64,000 nt of DNA from an uncultured Acetatifactor sp. (GCA_910578815.1 CAJTSE010000004.1:62001-126000); one strand, 5' to 3'. Positions 16,458 to 25,593 are shown, numbered from the stretch's first letter. Program-made: numbers and translations. The notes: generated from the letters alone by a model not told the origin.

Positions 16458-16801
16458 AGAGATATGCTGCGTAAATGGCGGGGTTATATTTAGGCTGTCA
16501 TATTCTCGGTAAACATCCAAAAATATGTTGACATCTTCACGATTCAGGACTATACTCTATTTGTAAGTGATGATGATTACTAGGGTAAGAGTGGTGCAAG
16601 CCACTCTTACTTGCATGTTGGAGCCAAAACAGAAGGTATAAGATGCTTCGGAATGAGAGGTAGATTGAAAAATCATGCTGATGCACTGATTTTTAAGCGG
16701 CAATTTGAGTCAGAGTCTCAAATATGCCTTGACCGCAGTCGGAAATTTGATATTTCCGACGCGTGTCATCGCAGTAAACTGCTCTGACATGGAGGATTAA
16801 A
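16458..16801 (+). promoter_or_regulatory. Promoter and multi-hairpin 5' leader of the rimP-nusA-infB operon
   Basis: A 344-base gap. It carries a sigma-A promoter (16528-16556) and then four strong stem-loops before rimP: a perfect 10-bp stem 16585-16594/16601-16610; 16668-16675/16687-16694 (AAAAATCA/TGATTTTT); 16699-16709/16717-16728; and a perfect 9-bp stem 16738-16746/16752-16760. No clear terminator U-tract follows the last stems. The leader (about 240 bases) is far longer than needed for translation, so it may control the operon as an RNA structure; no known riboswitch class was recognised. Confidence 0.6.
16528..16556 (+). promoter_or_regulatory. Sigma-A promoter for the rimP operon
   Basis: TTGACA at 16528-16533, a 17-base spacer and TATACT at 16551-16556. 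It is the only near-consensus pair seen in the gap and lies about 250 bases upstream of rimP. Confidence 0.8.
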
Positions 16802-17266
16802 ATGTCCAAAAAGGAAGACTATGAATCGAAAACGGAAAAGCTGCTCTTACCTATAGCGGAAGCGAACGGCGTTTCCGTCTATGATGTGGAATATGTGAAG
16901 GAAGGCAGCGATTATTATCTCAGGGCATATATTGACAAGTCCGGGGGAGTGAACATTCAGGATTGTGAGAATGTGAGCAGGGCGCTTTCCGACAGGCTGG
17001 ATGAAGCGGATTTTATCCCGGAGGCATATATCTTAGAGGTCAGCAGTCCGGGCCTTGGCAGGACGTTGAAAAAGGATAAGCACCTGCAGGCAAGCATTGG
17101 GGAAGAGGTAGAGATCAAACTTTTTAAACCTCTGGAAAAACGTAAGGAATTTGCGGGAATTCTGGAGAGCTTTGACAAAGAGACGCTGACTGTCAGGGAG
17201 GGAGCTACGCCGATCACGTTTAAACGGCAGGACATTGCGCTGGTGAGGCTGGCATTGAACCTGTAA
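16802..17266 (+). CDS. rimP: Ribosome maturation factor RimP
   Basis: 154 residues, normal for RimP. The start KTEKLLLPIAEANGVSVYDVEYVKEGSDYYLRAYIDK and the conserved CENVSRALSDRLDE and YILEVSSPGLGRTLKKDKH motifs identify it. RimP helps assemble the 30S subunit head. First gene of the classic Bacillota rimP-nusA-ylxR-ylxQ-infB-rbfA-nrnA-truB-ribF operon; preceded by GGAGGATTAAA ATG. Confidence 0.97.
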   Translation: MSKKEDYESKTEKLLLPIAEANGVSVYDVEYVKEGSDYYLRAYIDKSGGVNIQDCENVSRALSDRLDEADFIPEAYILEVSSPGLGRTLKKDKHLQASIGEEVEIKLFKPLEKRKEFAGILESFDKETLTVREGATPITFKRQDIALVRLALNL

Positions 17267-17364
17267 TACGGAAAATTAACCGCTTTTTATCGGCGCGGTT
17301 GTGAAAATATCAGTATAAGACATAGGCAGTTTTTATGGGCCGGAATGGAGGAAAAGGAAAAGAA

Positions 17365-18651
17365 ATGAACACTGAATTGATGGAGGCACTTGATATTCTG
17401 GAGAAGGAGAAGGAGATCAGCAAGGAGACGCTGTTTGAGGCGATCGAGAACTCTCTGCTTACCGCCTGCAGGAACCACTTCGGAAAAGCGGACAATGTGC
17501 ATGTGGAGATAGACAGGGAAACATGTGATTTTCTGGTGTATGCCGAGAAGGAGGTTGTGGAGTCCGCGGAAGATGTGGAGGATAACTGTCTGCAGATAGC
17601 TCTTGACGCTGCCAGGGAGCTTTCCGCCAAGGCGAAAGTAGGCGATATGCTTCATGTGGAAATCAAGTCCAGGGAATTTGGACGGATCGCCACTCAGAAT
17701 GCAAAAAACGTGATCCTTCAGAAGATCAGGGAGGAAGAGAGAAGCGCCATCTATAATCAGTATTATGAGAAGGAAAAGGATGTGGTCACCGGCGTTGTAC
17801 AGCGTTATATAGGAAGAAACATCAGCATAAATCTGGGCAAGGCTGACGCCATGCTGACGGAGAGTGAGATGGTAAAGGGTGAAGTCTTCAGGCCTACCGA
17901 GAGGATTAAGGTTTATATCCTGGAGGTGAAGAATACGCCCAAGGGGCCTCGTATCAATGTGAGCCGTACACATCCTGAACTGGTAAAGAGGCTGTTTGAG
18001 TCCGAGGTCACGGAGATCAAGGACGGAACCGTTGAGATCAGAAGCATTGCCCGTGAGGCAGGCAGCCGGACAAAGATCGCCGTGTGGAGCAACAATCCCA
18101 ATGTGGATGCGGTGGGAGCCTGTGTGGGTATGAACGGCGCCAGGGTCAACGCCATCGTGGAGGAGCTGCGGGGTGAGAAGATCGACATTGTAAATTGGGA
18201 TGAAAATCCCGGACTGCTGATCCAGAATGCACTGTCGCCGGCGAAGATTGTGGCGGTGTTTGCGGATCCTGACGAGAAGACGGCAAAGGTGGTGGTTCCG
18301 GATTACCAGCTCTCGCTTGCCATCGGTAAAGAAGGGCAGAATGCGAGGCTTGCGGCAAGACTTACCGGTTACAAGATCGACATTAAATCTGAGACTCAGG
18401 CCAAAGATGCACCTGGCTTCCGTTATGAGGATTACTTGGACGAGGAAGAGTATGGAGAAGAAGGGTATGCTGAGAGCGAGGGCTATTCCGGGGACGGTGA
18501 GTATCCTGCAGACGGCGGGTATCAGGAAGATAGCGGATACCCGGAAAATGATGAGTACCCGGAGAACGGTGAATATCCGGAGGAAGGCGCGGAAGGCGGG
18601 TATGCGGAGGCAGATGAGCCAGACGGATACGCCGGATCCGACGAAGGGTAA
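17365..18651 (+). CDS. nusA: Transcription termination/antitermination factor NusA with long acidic tail
   Basis: 428 residues from ATG 17365 (GGAGGAAAAGG upstream; the in-frame TTG/ATG further up is less suited). Order: N-terminal RNA-polymerase-binding domain (MEALDILEKEKEISKETLFEAIENSLL), S1 domain (about 135-200), and two KH domains with RIAVWS, GACVGMNGARVNAIVEELRGEKIDIV and IGKEGQNARLAARLTGYKIDI. After the KH domains a tail of about 78 residues (about 350-428) is dominated by E, D, G and Y with repeated YPEN/YPEE units. B. subtilis NusA ends near 370, so the tail is extra. NusA controls pausing and termination. Confidence 0.97.
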   Translation: MNTELMEALDILEKEKEISKETLFEAIENSLLTACRNHFGKADNVHVEIDRETCDFLVYAEKEVVESAEDVEDNCLQIALDAARELSAKAKVGDMLHVEIKSREFGRIATQNAKNVILQKIREEERSAIYNQYYEKEKDVVTGVVQRYIGRNISINLGKADAMLTESEMVKGEVFRPTERIKVYILEVKNTPKGPRINVSRTHPELVKRLFESEVTEIKDGTVEIRSIAREAGSRTKIAVWSNNPNVDAVGACVGMNGARVNAIVEELRGEKIDIVNWDENPGLLIQNALSPAKIVAVFADPDEKTAKVVVPDYQLSLAIGKEGQNARLAARLTGYKIDIKSETQAKDAPGFRYEDYLDEEEYGEEGYAESEGYSGDGEYPADGGYQEDSGYPENDEYPENGEYPEEGAEGGYAEADEPDGYAGSDEG

Positions 18652-18659
18652 AAGGATAT

Positions 18660-18932
18660 ATGGCGAAAAAGATGCCTTTGCGGCAGTGTGTGGGCTGCGG
18701 TGAAATGAAGGGGAAACGGGATATGATAAGAGTCCTGAAGACGGCAGAGGATCAGATCTGTCTGGACGCGACAGGAAAGAAGAACGGAAGAGGCGCATAT
18801 ATATGCAGGAGCAGGGAATGTCTGCAGAAGGCCCGGAAGAATAAAGGGTTGGAGCGGTCTTTCAAAATGAGTATTCCGAAGGAAGTTTATGATACCTTGG
18901 AGGAGGAATGGAATCATCTTGAGGCAGAATAA
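18660..18932 (+). CDS. ylxR: YlxR family RNA-binding protein (RnpM)
   Basis: 90 residues with the YlxR signature: LRQCVGCGEMKGKRDMIRVL, then GRGAYICRSRECLQKARKNKGLERSF. The CVGCG and C-x4-C cysteines lie in a fold shared by this small family. In B. subtilis the homologue (RnpM) modulates RNase P. It begins 8 bases after nusA and overlaps the start of ylxQ, so the three are co-translated. Confidence 0.95.
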   Translation: MAKKMPLRQCVGCGEMKGKRDMIRVLKTAEDQICLDATGKKNGRGAYICRSRECLQKARKNKGLERSFKMSIPKEVYDTLEEEWNHLEAE

Positions 18933-19284
18933 AATTTTTTCGCTTCTGGGAATTGCCATGAGGGGGCACAACCTGGTCAGCGGGGAGGTGCAGACTTTAG
19001 AGGCAGTCAAAAATGGCTCAGCCAGGCTGGTGATCTTAGCGGAGGATGCGTCCCACAATACAGCCAAGCTGTTTACTGATAAATGTGGGTATTATGAGGT
19101 TCCGGTTATACATTTTGGAACGAAGGAAAGCCTGGGACATGCGATTGGCAGGGACTTGCGGTCGTCTGTGGGCGTATGTGATGCAGGCCTGGCAGATTCG
19201 ATGATCGGTCTGATAAAGGAGCAACAGAAAGAATGGAAGGGCACCGTTGAGGGTGAAGATGGAGGAAAGCATGGCGAAGATTAG
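18919..19284 (+). CDS. ylxQ: YlxQ, L7Ae/L30e-family RNA-binding protein
   Basis: About 121 residues from a TTG at 18919, chosen because GGAGGA lies 12-18 bases upstream and the resulting LRQNKIFSLLGIAMRGHNLVSGE start matches the family (an ATG at 18889 would overlap ylxR by 43 bases). L7Ae-like fold: a VLIAEDAS-type strand (LVILAEDASHNTAKLF) and VPVIHFGTKESLGHAIGRDLRSSVGVCD. These proteins bind kink-turn RNAs. Its end overlaps infB by 14 bases. Confidence 0.88.
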   Translation: MRQNKIFSLLGIAMRGHNLVSGEVQTLEAVKNGSARLVILAEDASHNTAKLFTDKCGYYEVPVIHFGTKESLGHAIGRDLRSSVGVCDAGLADSMIGLIKEQQKEWKGTVEGEDGGKHGED

Positions 19285-22200
19285 GATACATGAGCTCGCT
19301 AAGGAATTGGATAAACAAAGCAAGGAAATACAGAGCTTTTTGCAGGGACAGGGGATTGAGGCGAAGTCTGCAAGCAGCTCCGTGGAAGAGAATGTGGCGG
19401 AATCTGTAAGGAAAGCTTTCGGAAAGGGCGAAGCAAAGGCTGCCGCGCCTGTGGAAAAGCCGGCAGAGGAAGCAAAGCTGCCGGAGAGGGAAAACGTCCG
19501 GGGAGAAAAACCGCAAAAGGAAGAAAAGCCCCGAAGGGACGGAAATCCTCCCAAAGAAGAGAATTCTGCAAGGGCAGCGGAGGCACCGAAAAAGAAAAAA
19601 ACAATAATTTTTGTAAATAATTCGCAGAATTCTAAGATGTCCGGGCAGCGGTACGGCCAGGGCAGCAGCAGCGGGAGACCTCAGGAGGGTCAGAGAAAGC
19701 CTCAGAGAGGAAACAGTTTTCAAAATAACGGTCATGGAGATCGGAGAAAGCAGAATGCAGCCCCTGTCCATACACCGATTAAGCCGCTGACACCGCCTTC
19801 GCCTACCCCAAGCGTACAGATGGTGCCCTCTAAGCCTCAGCCGAAACCAAGGCAGGAGGAAAAGCCCGTAAAGCCTGCAGTGCAGACGGAGATTGTTCAG
19901 GTGCAGGCCAAGGATAACCGGCCGGAGAGAAGCGAGCGCCGTCAGGACGAGAGACCTGCCGTAAGGGACAATCGGAATCAGGACAATCGGAATCAGGAAA
20001 ACCGGAGTCAGGAGAATCGGAATCAGGACAATCGTGGTCAGGAAAATCGTGGTCAGGGAAACCGCAGCCAGGAAAACCGTTATCAGGGAAATCGGGAAAA
20101 CAGATCCCAGGGCGGTGGCGGCTTCCGCGGCGACCGGCAGGACCGCGGGCAGTTCCAGTCCAGAGGGGGAAATAACAATGGCGGTCCGAAGGGAGACAGA
20201 AACGGCGGATATGCGAGAACTGGCAGGCCGGGCGGTGAAAACGGCCAGGGCGATCGCCGGGGTCCTGGCTTTGGTCAGGGCGGCAGCCGCGGTTTTAACG
20301 GTGCTGCGCGGGATAACAGAGGCGGCGCAGGATCGGGAACCGGATCCAGAGACAGAGGCCAGAATAAGGGCTTTGCTGGAGATGCACCGGCAAAGGATAT
20401 GGAAAAGAGGCGCGATGATGAAAAGAGGCGCGCAAGCAATATTGAAAAGGATAAGAGATCCAAAAAGGATCATATTTATGAGGAAGAAGAGGCACTGAAA
20501 AACAGGCCGGGCCGCTTTATTAAGCCGGAAAAGAAGAAGGAAGAGACGATGGAAGAAGTAATCAAGGTGATTACCCTTCCTGAAACGATTACCATCAAGG
20601 AGCTTGCAGAAAAGATGAAGCTCCAGCCGGCAGCCATCGTAAAGAAGCTGTTCCTGGAAGGCAAGATTGTAACAGTGAATCAGGAGGTGTCTTACGAGGA
20701 CGCAGAAAATATTGCCATGGAATATGATATTCTCTGCGAGAAAGAGGTCAAGGTGGACGTCATCGAGGAACTCTTAAAGGAGGATGAAGAGGGCGAAGAA
20801 AATCTGACGGAAAGACCGCCTGTAGTCTGCGTCATGGGTCATGTGGACCATGGTAAGACCTCTCTGCTGGATGCCATCCGTGAGACGAATGTAATTGATA
20901 AAGAGGCCGGCGGTATTACACAGCACATTGGCGCCTATACTGTAGATGTGAAGGGCAGAAAGATCACCTTCCTGGATACCCCCGGACATGAGGCTTTTAC
21001 TGCCATGCGTATGCGCGGTGCAAATTCCACCGATATTGCGATACTGGTGGTTGCGGCAGATGACGGCGTTATGCCTCAGACCATCGAGGCCATTAATCAT
21101 GCCAAGGCGGCAGGGATTGAAATCATTGTAGCCGTTAATAAAATTGATAAGCCCTCCGCCAACATTGAACGTGTGAAGCAGGAGCTGACGGAATACGAGC
21201 TGATTGCTACCGACTGGGGCGGCAGCACGGAGTTTGTTCCCGTGTCTGCAAAGTCGCGGGAGGGTATTGAAGATCTGCTGGAGACGATTCTGCTCACGGC
21301 GGATATTCTGGAGCTGAAGGCAAATCCTTCCCGTAAAGCCCGCGGCCTGGTTATTGAGGCCGAACTGGATAAGGGACGGGGCCCCGTGGCTACGGTTTTG
21401 GTACAGAAGGGTACTCTGCACATGGGTGATTTTATTTCCGCAGGTGCATGCCATGGCAAGGTGAGAGCCATGATCGACGATAAGGGCAGAAGGGTGAAGG
21501 AGGCAGATCCTTCCACGCCTGTGGAAATTCTGGGACTTTCTGATGTGCCCAGCGCAGGAGAGGTATTTCTGGCCCATGACAATGATAAGACGGCCAAGTC
21601 CTATGCCGACACTTATCTCGCGCAGAACAAGGAGAGAAAGCTGGAAGAGACTAAGTCCAAGATGTCTTTGGATGACCTGTTCTCCCAGATTAAGGAAGGT
21701 AACCTGAAGGAACTGAATCTGATCGTCAAGGCAGACGTGCAGGGCAGTGTGGAGGCCGTGAAGCAGTCCTTGATGAAACTGTCCAACGAAGAGGTGGTCG
21801 TGAAGTGTATTCATGGCGGCGTGGGTGCCATCAACGAGTCAGACGTGACGCTGGCAAGTGCTTCTAACGCAATTATCATTGGCTTTAATGTCCGTCCCGA
21901 TGCAACGGCCAAGGCTACGGCAGAGCGTGAGGGCGTGGATATGAGGCTGTACAGGGTAATTTATCAGGCTATCGAAGATATTGAAGCTGCGATGAAGGGA
22001 ATGCTGGATCCTGTGTTTGAAGAGAAGATCATCGGCCATGCCGAGATCCGTCAGGTATTCAAGGCCTCTCAGATCGGTAATATCGCGGGCTCCTATGTGA
22101 AGGACGGTATCTTCCAGAGAGGCTGTAAGATCCGTATTACCAGAGGCGATGAGCAGATTTATGAGGGTGCGCTGGCATCTTTGAAGCGCTTTAAGGATGA

Positions 22201-22312
22201 TGTAAAGGAAGTAAAGGAAGGCTTCGAGTGCGGACTTGTGTTCGAAGGCTTTGACCAGATTCAGGAGCTTGATATGGTTGAGGCATATATCATGGTGGAG
22301 GTACCGCGATAG
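19271..22312 (+). CDS. infB: Translation initiation factor IF-2
   Basis: 1013 residues from ATG 19271 (GGAGGAAAGC upstream). N-terminal IF2_N module (MAKIRIHELAKELDKQSKEI), then an extended low-complexity region of about 370 residues rich in Q, N, R and G, a second IF2_N (EVIKVITLPETITIKELAEKMKLQPAAIVKKL), the GTPase domain with G1 GHVDHGKT near 522, DTPGHEAF and NKIDKPSA, then domains II-IV ending VEAYIMVEVPR. IF-2 places initiator tRNA on the ribosome. The low-complexity region contains an eight-unit 15-bp tandem repeat and is longer than in B. subtilis IF-2 (716 residues). Confidence 0.98.
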   Translation: MAKIRIHELAKELDKQSKEIQSFLQGQGIEAKSASSSVEENVAESVRKAFGKGEAKAAAPVEKPAEEAKLPERENVRGEKPQKEEKPRRDGNPPKEENSARAAEAPKKKKTIIFVNNSQNSKMSGQRYGQGSSSGRPQEGQRKPQRGNSFQNNGHGDRRKQNAAPVHTPIKPLTPPSPTPSVQMVPSKPQPKPRQEEKPVKPAVQTEIVQVQAKDNRPERSERRQDERPAVRDNRNQDNRNQENRSQENRNQDNRGQENRGQGNRSQENRYQGNRENRSQGGGGFRGDRQDRGQFQSRGGNNNGGPKGDRNGGYARTGRPGGENGQGDRRGPGFGQGGSRGFNGAARDNRGGAGSGTGSRDRGQNKGFAGDAPAKDMEKRRDDEKRRASNIEKDKRSKKDHIYEEEEALKNRPGRFIKPEKKKEETMEEVIKVITLPETITIKELAEKMKLQPAAIVKKLFLEGKIVTVNQEVSYEDAENIAMEYDILCEKEVKVDVIEELLKEDEEGEENLTERPPVVCVMGHVDHGKTSLLDAIRETNVIDKEAGGITQHIGAYTVDVKGRKITFLDTPGHEAFTAMRMRGANSTDIAILVVAADDGVMPQTIEAINHAKAAGIEIIVAVNKIDKPSANIERVKQELTEYELIATDWGGSTEFVPVSAKSREGIEDLLETILLTADILELKANPSRKARGLVIEAELDKGRGPVATVLVQKGTLHMGDFISAGACHGKVRAMIDDKGRRVKEADPSTPVEILGLSDVPSAGEVFLAHDNDKTAKSYADTYLAQNKERKLEETKSKMSLDDLFSQIKEGNLKELNLIVKADVQGSVEAVKQSLMKLSNEEVVVKCIHGGVGAINESDVTLASASNAIIIGFNVRPDATAKATAEREGVDMRLYRVIYQAIEDIEAAMKGMLDPVFEEKIIGHAEIRQVFKASQIGNIAGSYVKDGIFQRGCKIRITRGDEQIYEGALASLKRFKDDVKEVKEGFECGLVFEGFDQIQELDMVEAYIMVEVPR
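19967..20086 (+). repeat. Eight-unit 15-bp in-frame tandem repeat within infB
   Basis: Units begin at 19967, 19982, 19997, 20012, 20027, 20042, 20057 and 20072; the first two are identical (GACAATCGGAATCAG) and the rest vary at a few positions. Each encodes a five-residue unit close to DNRNQ or ENRSQ. As 15 is a multiple of 3, copy-number change would keep the frame. Confidence 0.9.
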
Positions 22313-22346
22313 GAAACGCTTCAGCCGTCATTTAAAGGAAATTAGT

Positions 22347-22745
22347 ATGAGAAAAAACAGTATTAAGAACACCCGTATTAACGGGGAGGTGCAGCGCGTG
22401 CTGGCAGAGATCATCCGGGGAGAGATCAAGGATCCCCGGATCAGCCCCTGGACAAGCGTGGTCGCTGTGGAAGTGGCTCCGGATTTAAAGAGCTGTAAGG
22501 CGTGGATTAGTGTGCTGGGTGACGAAGAAGCGCGGAAAAATACGCTGCAGGGGCTGAAAAGTGCTGAAGGGTTTATCAGGCGGCAGCTGGCAAGGATTAT
22601 TAACCTGCGCAATACGCCTGACATCACCTTTGTGGTGGATCAGTCTATTGAATATGGCGTGAATATGTCCCACAGGATCGACGAAGTGATCGCTTTGGAC
22701 GAAGAGCGGAGTGAGAAAGAAAATGAACCTGATTCAAGAGTGTGA
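22347..22745 (+). CDS. rbfA: 30S ribosome-binding factor RbfA
   Basis: 132 residues from ATG 22347 (AAAGGAA upstream; the open frame before this is not needed). KH-type fold with INGEVQRVLAEIIRGEIKDPRI, VVAVEVAPDLKSCKAWISVLG and LRNTPDITFVVDQSIEYGVNMSHRIDEV, all diagnostic. RbfA matures 16S rRNA and the 30S subunit. It overlaps the next gene by 23 bases. Confidence 0.97.
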   Translation: MRKNSIKNTRINGEVQRVLAEIIRGEIKDPRISPWTSVVAVEVAPDLKSCKAWISVLGDEEARKNTLQGLKSAEGFIRRQLARIINLRNTPDITFVVDQSIEYGVNMSHRIDEVIALDEERSEKENEPDSRV

Positions 22746-23718
22746 AAATGCAAGAAGGATCGGCATCAGTGGACATGTCCGTCCGGACGGAGACTGTGTG
22801 GGTGCGGTTTTGAGTATGCAGATGTATCTGCGCAAGTGTCTGCCGAAAGCTGAGATCAAGGTGTTTTTGGAGAAGCCGTCCGAGATCTTTTGTGAGCTTA
22901 AGGGTTATGACGAAATTGACTCCGAATTTCCGGAGGAAGAGCCTTTTGACGTCTTTTTTTCCATGGATTGTGATGCGGAAAGAATGGGCGGTGCAGAAAA
23001 GTATTTCAGAATGGCCAAGAAAACAATTAATATAGATCATCATATCAGTAATTCCGGGGGAGGGGACGTAAATTATATTAAGCCGGAGGTGGGCTCCACC
23101 TGTGAGCTGATTTATGATCTGATAGATCCCGAAAAGCTGGACAGGGATCTTGCCATGGCAATTTATGTGGGGATGATTCATGATACGGGGGTATTTCAAT
23201 ATTCCAATACCACGCCTGCCACGATGGAAAAGGGAGCAAAGCTGATTTCTTTTGGCTTTGACTTTTCGAGAATCATTCAGGAGACCTTTTACCAAAAGAC
23301 CTATGTGCAAAGCCACATCATGGGGCGTGCTTTGATGGAAAGTATCCGCTTTTTAAATAACAGGTGTATTGTGAGCGCTATTGATCGCAAAACCATGGAC
23401 TTTTACGAAGCGGGACCAAAAGATATGGAGGGAATCGTAAATCAGCTGCGCAATATCAAAGGTATCAGCTGTGCTATTTTCATGTACCAGACAGGCGTGT
23501 TGGAATATAAGGTAAGCCTGCGTTCTGATGAGTGCGTCAATGTGGCTGAGGTAGCGGCTTATTTTGGCGGCGGCGGTCATGCGAGGGCGGCCGGCTGCAT
23601 TATGCACGGGACCTTTTATGATTGTGTCAACAATCTGTCCCTGCATATTGAAAAGCAGTTAAGAAAAAGCGAAGCGAAGGCTGATGGCCAGGGCAGCGTA
23701 AAGCAAGAGGAATTATGA
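22723..23718 (+). CDS. nrnA: DHH/DHHA1 phosphoesterase, NrnA-type oligoribonuclease / pAp phosphatase
   Basis: 331 residues from ATG 22723. DHH domain motifs in order: GHVRPDGDCVGAVLSM, FSMDCDAERMG, INIDHHISN, YVGMIHDTGVFQYSNT; then a DHHA1 domain with the GGGGHARAAGC glycine-rich motif near the end. The fold cleaves nanoRNAs and 3'-phosphoadenosine 5'-phosphate with Mn2+. Its location between rbfA and truB is the normal Bacillota arrangement. It overlaps both neighbours (23 bases and ATGA). Confidence 0.95.
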   Translation: MNLIQECENARRIGISGHVRPDGDCVGAVLSMQMYLRKCLPKAEIKVFLEKPSEIFCELKGYDEIDSEFPEEEPFDVFFSMDCDAERMGGAEKYFRMAKKTINIDHHISNSGGGDVNYIKPEVGSTCELIYDLIDPEKLDRDLAMAIYVGMIHDTGVFQYSNTTPATMEKGAKLISFGFDFSRIIQETFYQKTYVQSHIMGRALMESIRFLNNRCIVSAIDRKTMDFYEAGPKDMEGIVNQLRNIKGISCAIFMYQTGVLEYKVSLRSDECVNVAEVAAYFGGGGHARAAGCIMHGTFYDCVNNLSLHIEKQLRKSEAKADGQGSVKQEEL

Positions 23719-24611
23719 TAAACGGAATTATCATTATTGATAAGGAGCCGGGATTTACCTCTCATGATGTGGTGGCAAAGATGAGGGGAATCTGCGGGCA
23801 GAAAAAAATCGGGCATACCGGTACCCTTGACCCCATGGCAACAGGGGTGCTTCCTGTGTGTCTGGGCAGCGGCACCAGGCTGTGTGATCTGCTGGCCGAC
23901 AGAGATAAGGAATATGTGGCTGAACTTTTGCTGGGTGTGGAGACGGATACACAAGATATTACCGGCAGAGTGCTGACGGAGAAGCCTGTAGAGACGGATG
24001 CGGATAAGGTGCGGGCGGTTTGCGAGAGTTTTTTGGGAGATTATGAGCAGGTTCCTCCCATGTATTCTGCTTTGAAGGTGGACGGTAAAAAGCTGTACGA
24101 GCTTGCCAGAGCCGGCAAGGAAGTAGAGCGGAAGGCAAGAACGGTAAAAATTTTAGAGCTGGAGATTTTGGAGTGCAGGCTGCCGATTGTCAGGACGCGG
24201 GTGGTCTGTTCTAAAGGTACTTATATCAGGACTCTGTGCGCGGACATCGGTACGAAGATGGGCTGCGGAGGAACCATGAAGAGCCTGCAGCGGACCAGGG
24301 TGGGGAGATTTAAGCTGGAGAGCGCGATGACTCTGGGCGAATTGCAGCAGCTTAAAGATGAAAATCGGTTGATGGAAGCCGTGCTGTCGGTTGACAGCGT
24401 TTTTGAGAATTGTCCGGCGCTGCACGTCAGTGTGGAGAATCAGCATTTTCTGGATAACGGAAACTCCATTTACCCCAGGCAGACTTTGGAAAATATATTT
24501 TACGCGCCGGGGCAGTGGATTCGTTTTTACCGGGAGGATGGCAGTTTTGGCGGAATTTATGTTTATGACGGACAAAAGCAATGGTACAGACCGGTGAAAA
24601 TGTTTTTGTGA
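23715..24611 (+). CDS. truB: tRNA pseudouridine(55) synthase TruB
   Basis: 298 residues. INGIIIIDKEPGFTSHDVVAKM, then the catalytic GHTGTLDPMATGVLPVCLG block whose aspartate makes the nucleophilic attack on U55, a YSALKVDGKKLYELAR motif and SKGTYIRTLCADIG. C-terminal region has the TruB_C-type domain. Modifies U55 in the T-loop of tRNAs. Coupled to nrnA by ATGA overlap; its stop TGA lies in a TGAAAGGCG context like that at the start of repeats A and B. Confidence 0.97.
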   Translation: MINGIIIIDKEPGFTSHDVVAKMRGICGQKKIGHTGTLDPMATGVLPVCLGSGTRLCDLLADRDKEYVAELLLGVETDTQDITGRVLTEKPVETDADKVRAVCESFLGDYEQVPPMYSALKVDGKKLYELARAGKEVERKARTVKILELEILECRLPIVRTRVVCSKGTYIRTLCADIGTKMGCGGTMKSLQRTRVGRFKLESAMTLGELQQLKDENRLMEAVLSVDSVFENCPALHVSVENQHFLDNGNSIYPRQTLENIFYAPGQWIRFYREDGSFGGIYVYDGQKQWYRPVKMFL

Positions 24612-24672
24612 AAGGCGTGGGGGAATCTGCGGGCAAGCGGCATGTTTTTCCTTGATGGAGGAATGGATCGTT

Positions 24673-25593
24673 ATGGAGATTATCAGCAATACAACGGATT
24701 TTTACCTGGCAAGAGAGACGGCGGTGGCAATCGGCAAATTTGACGGAGTGCATATCGGCCACAGGAGGCTTTTAGAAGAGATTTTGTCCTGCAGGCGAAA
24801 GGGGATGGCAGCGTGTGTTTTTACCTTTGACCCTGCTCCTGCGGTGCTGCTTGGGCAGTCAGACGGTCTGGAGTTGACCACCAGGGAAGAAAAACGGCTG
24901 TTATTTGAACGCATGAACGTGGATATATTGATTGAATTTCCAATGACGGCGGAGACGGCGGCAATTTCTCCGAATGAATTTATTCGTGAGATTCTGGTAA
25001 AGCGTATGAATACCCGGTTTATTGCTGCGGGGAATGATCTGTCTTTTGGGGCAGGAGGTGCGGGAAATGCGGATCTACTGCGAAGGCTGGGGCCGGAGCT
25101 GGACTTTCGGGTAAAGACCATCGAGAAGGCGTGCATGGGGGATATTGAGGTCAGCTCCACGTATCTTAGGAGTAAGATCGAGAGCGGTGATCTTGTGCTG
25201 GCCGAAAGGCTGATGGGAATGCCATACATGGTGGCGGGAAGAGTGGTGGAAGGGATGCACATCGGCAGGACGTTAGGATTTCCCACCGTCAACATACTTC
25301 CGGGGCGAGATAAGCTTCTGCCGCCGTCAGGGGTTTATTATTCCAGCGTGCGGACAGGCGGCAGGACCTATCGTGCCTTAAGTAATGTGGGATGTAAGCC
25401 GACGGTGACGGATAAGGGGGTCATGGGAATAGAGTCGTATCTGTATCATTTTAACAGAGAAATTTATGGCGAGGATATTGAGGTTTATCTGCATGCTTTC
25501 CGCAGGCCGGAGCGGCAGTTTGAAGACATAGAGGCCTTGCGGTGCCAGCTGGAAGAGGATATTGTGGCAGGAGAAAGATGGCGTGCCTTTTAA
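24673..25593 (+). CDS. ribF: Bifunctional riboflavin kinase / FMN adenylyltransferase
   Basis: 306 residues from ATG 24673 (GGAGGA 10 bases upstream; a TTG/ATG at 24652-24655 is less suitable). N-terminal FAD synthetase domain with AIGKFDGVHIGHRRLL and FTFDPAP; C-terminal riboflavin kinase domain with GRTLGFPTVNI, the YRALSNVGCKPTV motif and ESYLYHFNREIYGEDIEVYLHAF. It makes FMN and FAD from riboflavin. It closes the operon, 60 bases after truB. Confidence 0.97.
   Translation: MEIISNTTDFYLARETAVAIGKFDGVHIGHRRLLEEILSCRRKGMAACVFTFDPAPAVLLGQSDGLELTTREEKRLLFERMNVDILIEFPMTAETAAISPNEFIREILVKRMNTRFIAAGNDLSFGAGGAGNADLLRRLGPELDFRVKTIEKACMGDIEVSSTYLRSKIESGDLVLAERLMGMPYMVAGRVVEGMHIGRTLGFPTVNILPGRDKLLPPSGVYYSSVRTGGRTYRALSNVGCKPTVTDKGVMGIESYLYHFNREIYGEDIEVYLHAFRRPERQFEDIEALRCQLEEDIVAGERWRAF

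Noticed and set aside
17287..18798. 503-codon open frame on the minus strand
   Set aside because: It covers nusA antisense; its sequence is rich in L, H, R and S without domains, as expected for a mirror frame of a GC-moderate gene.
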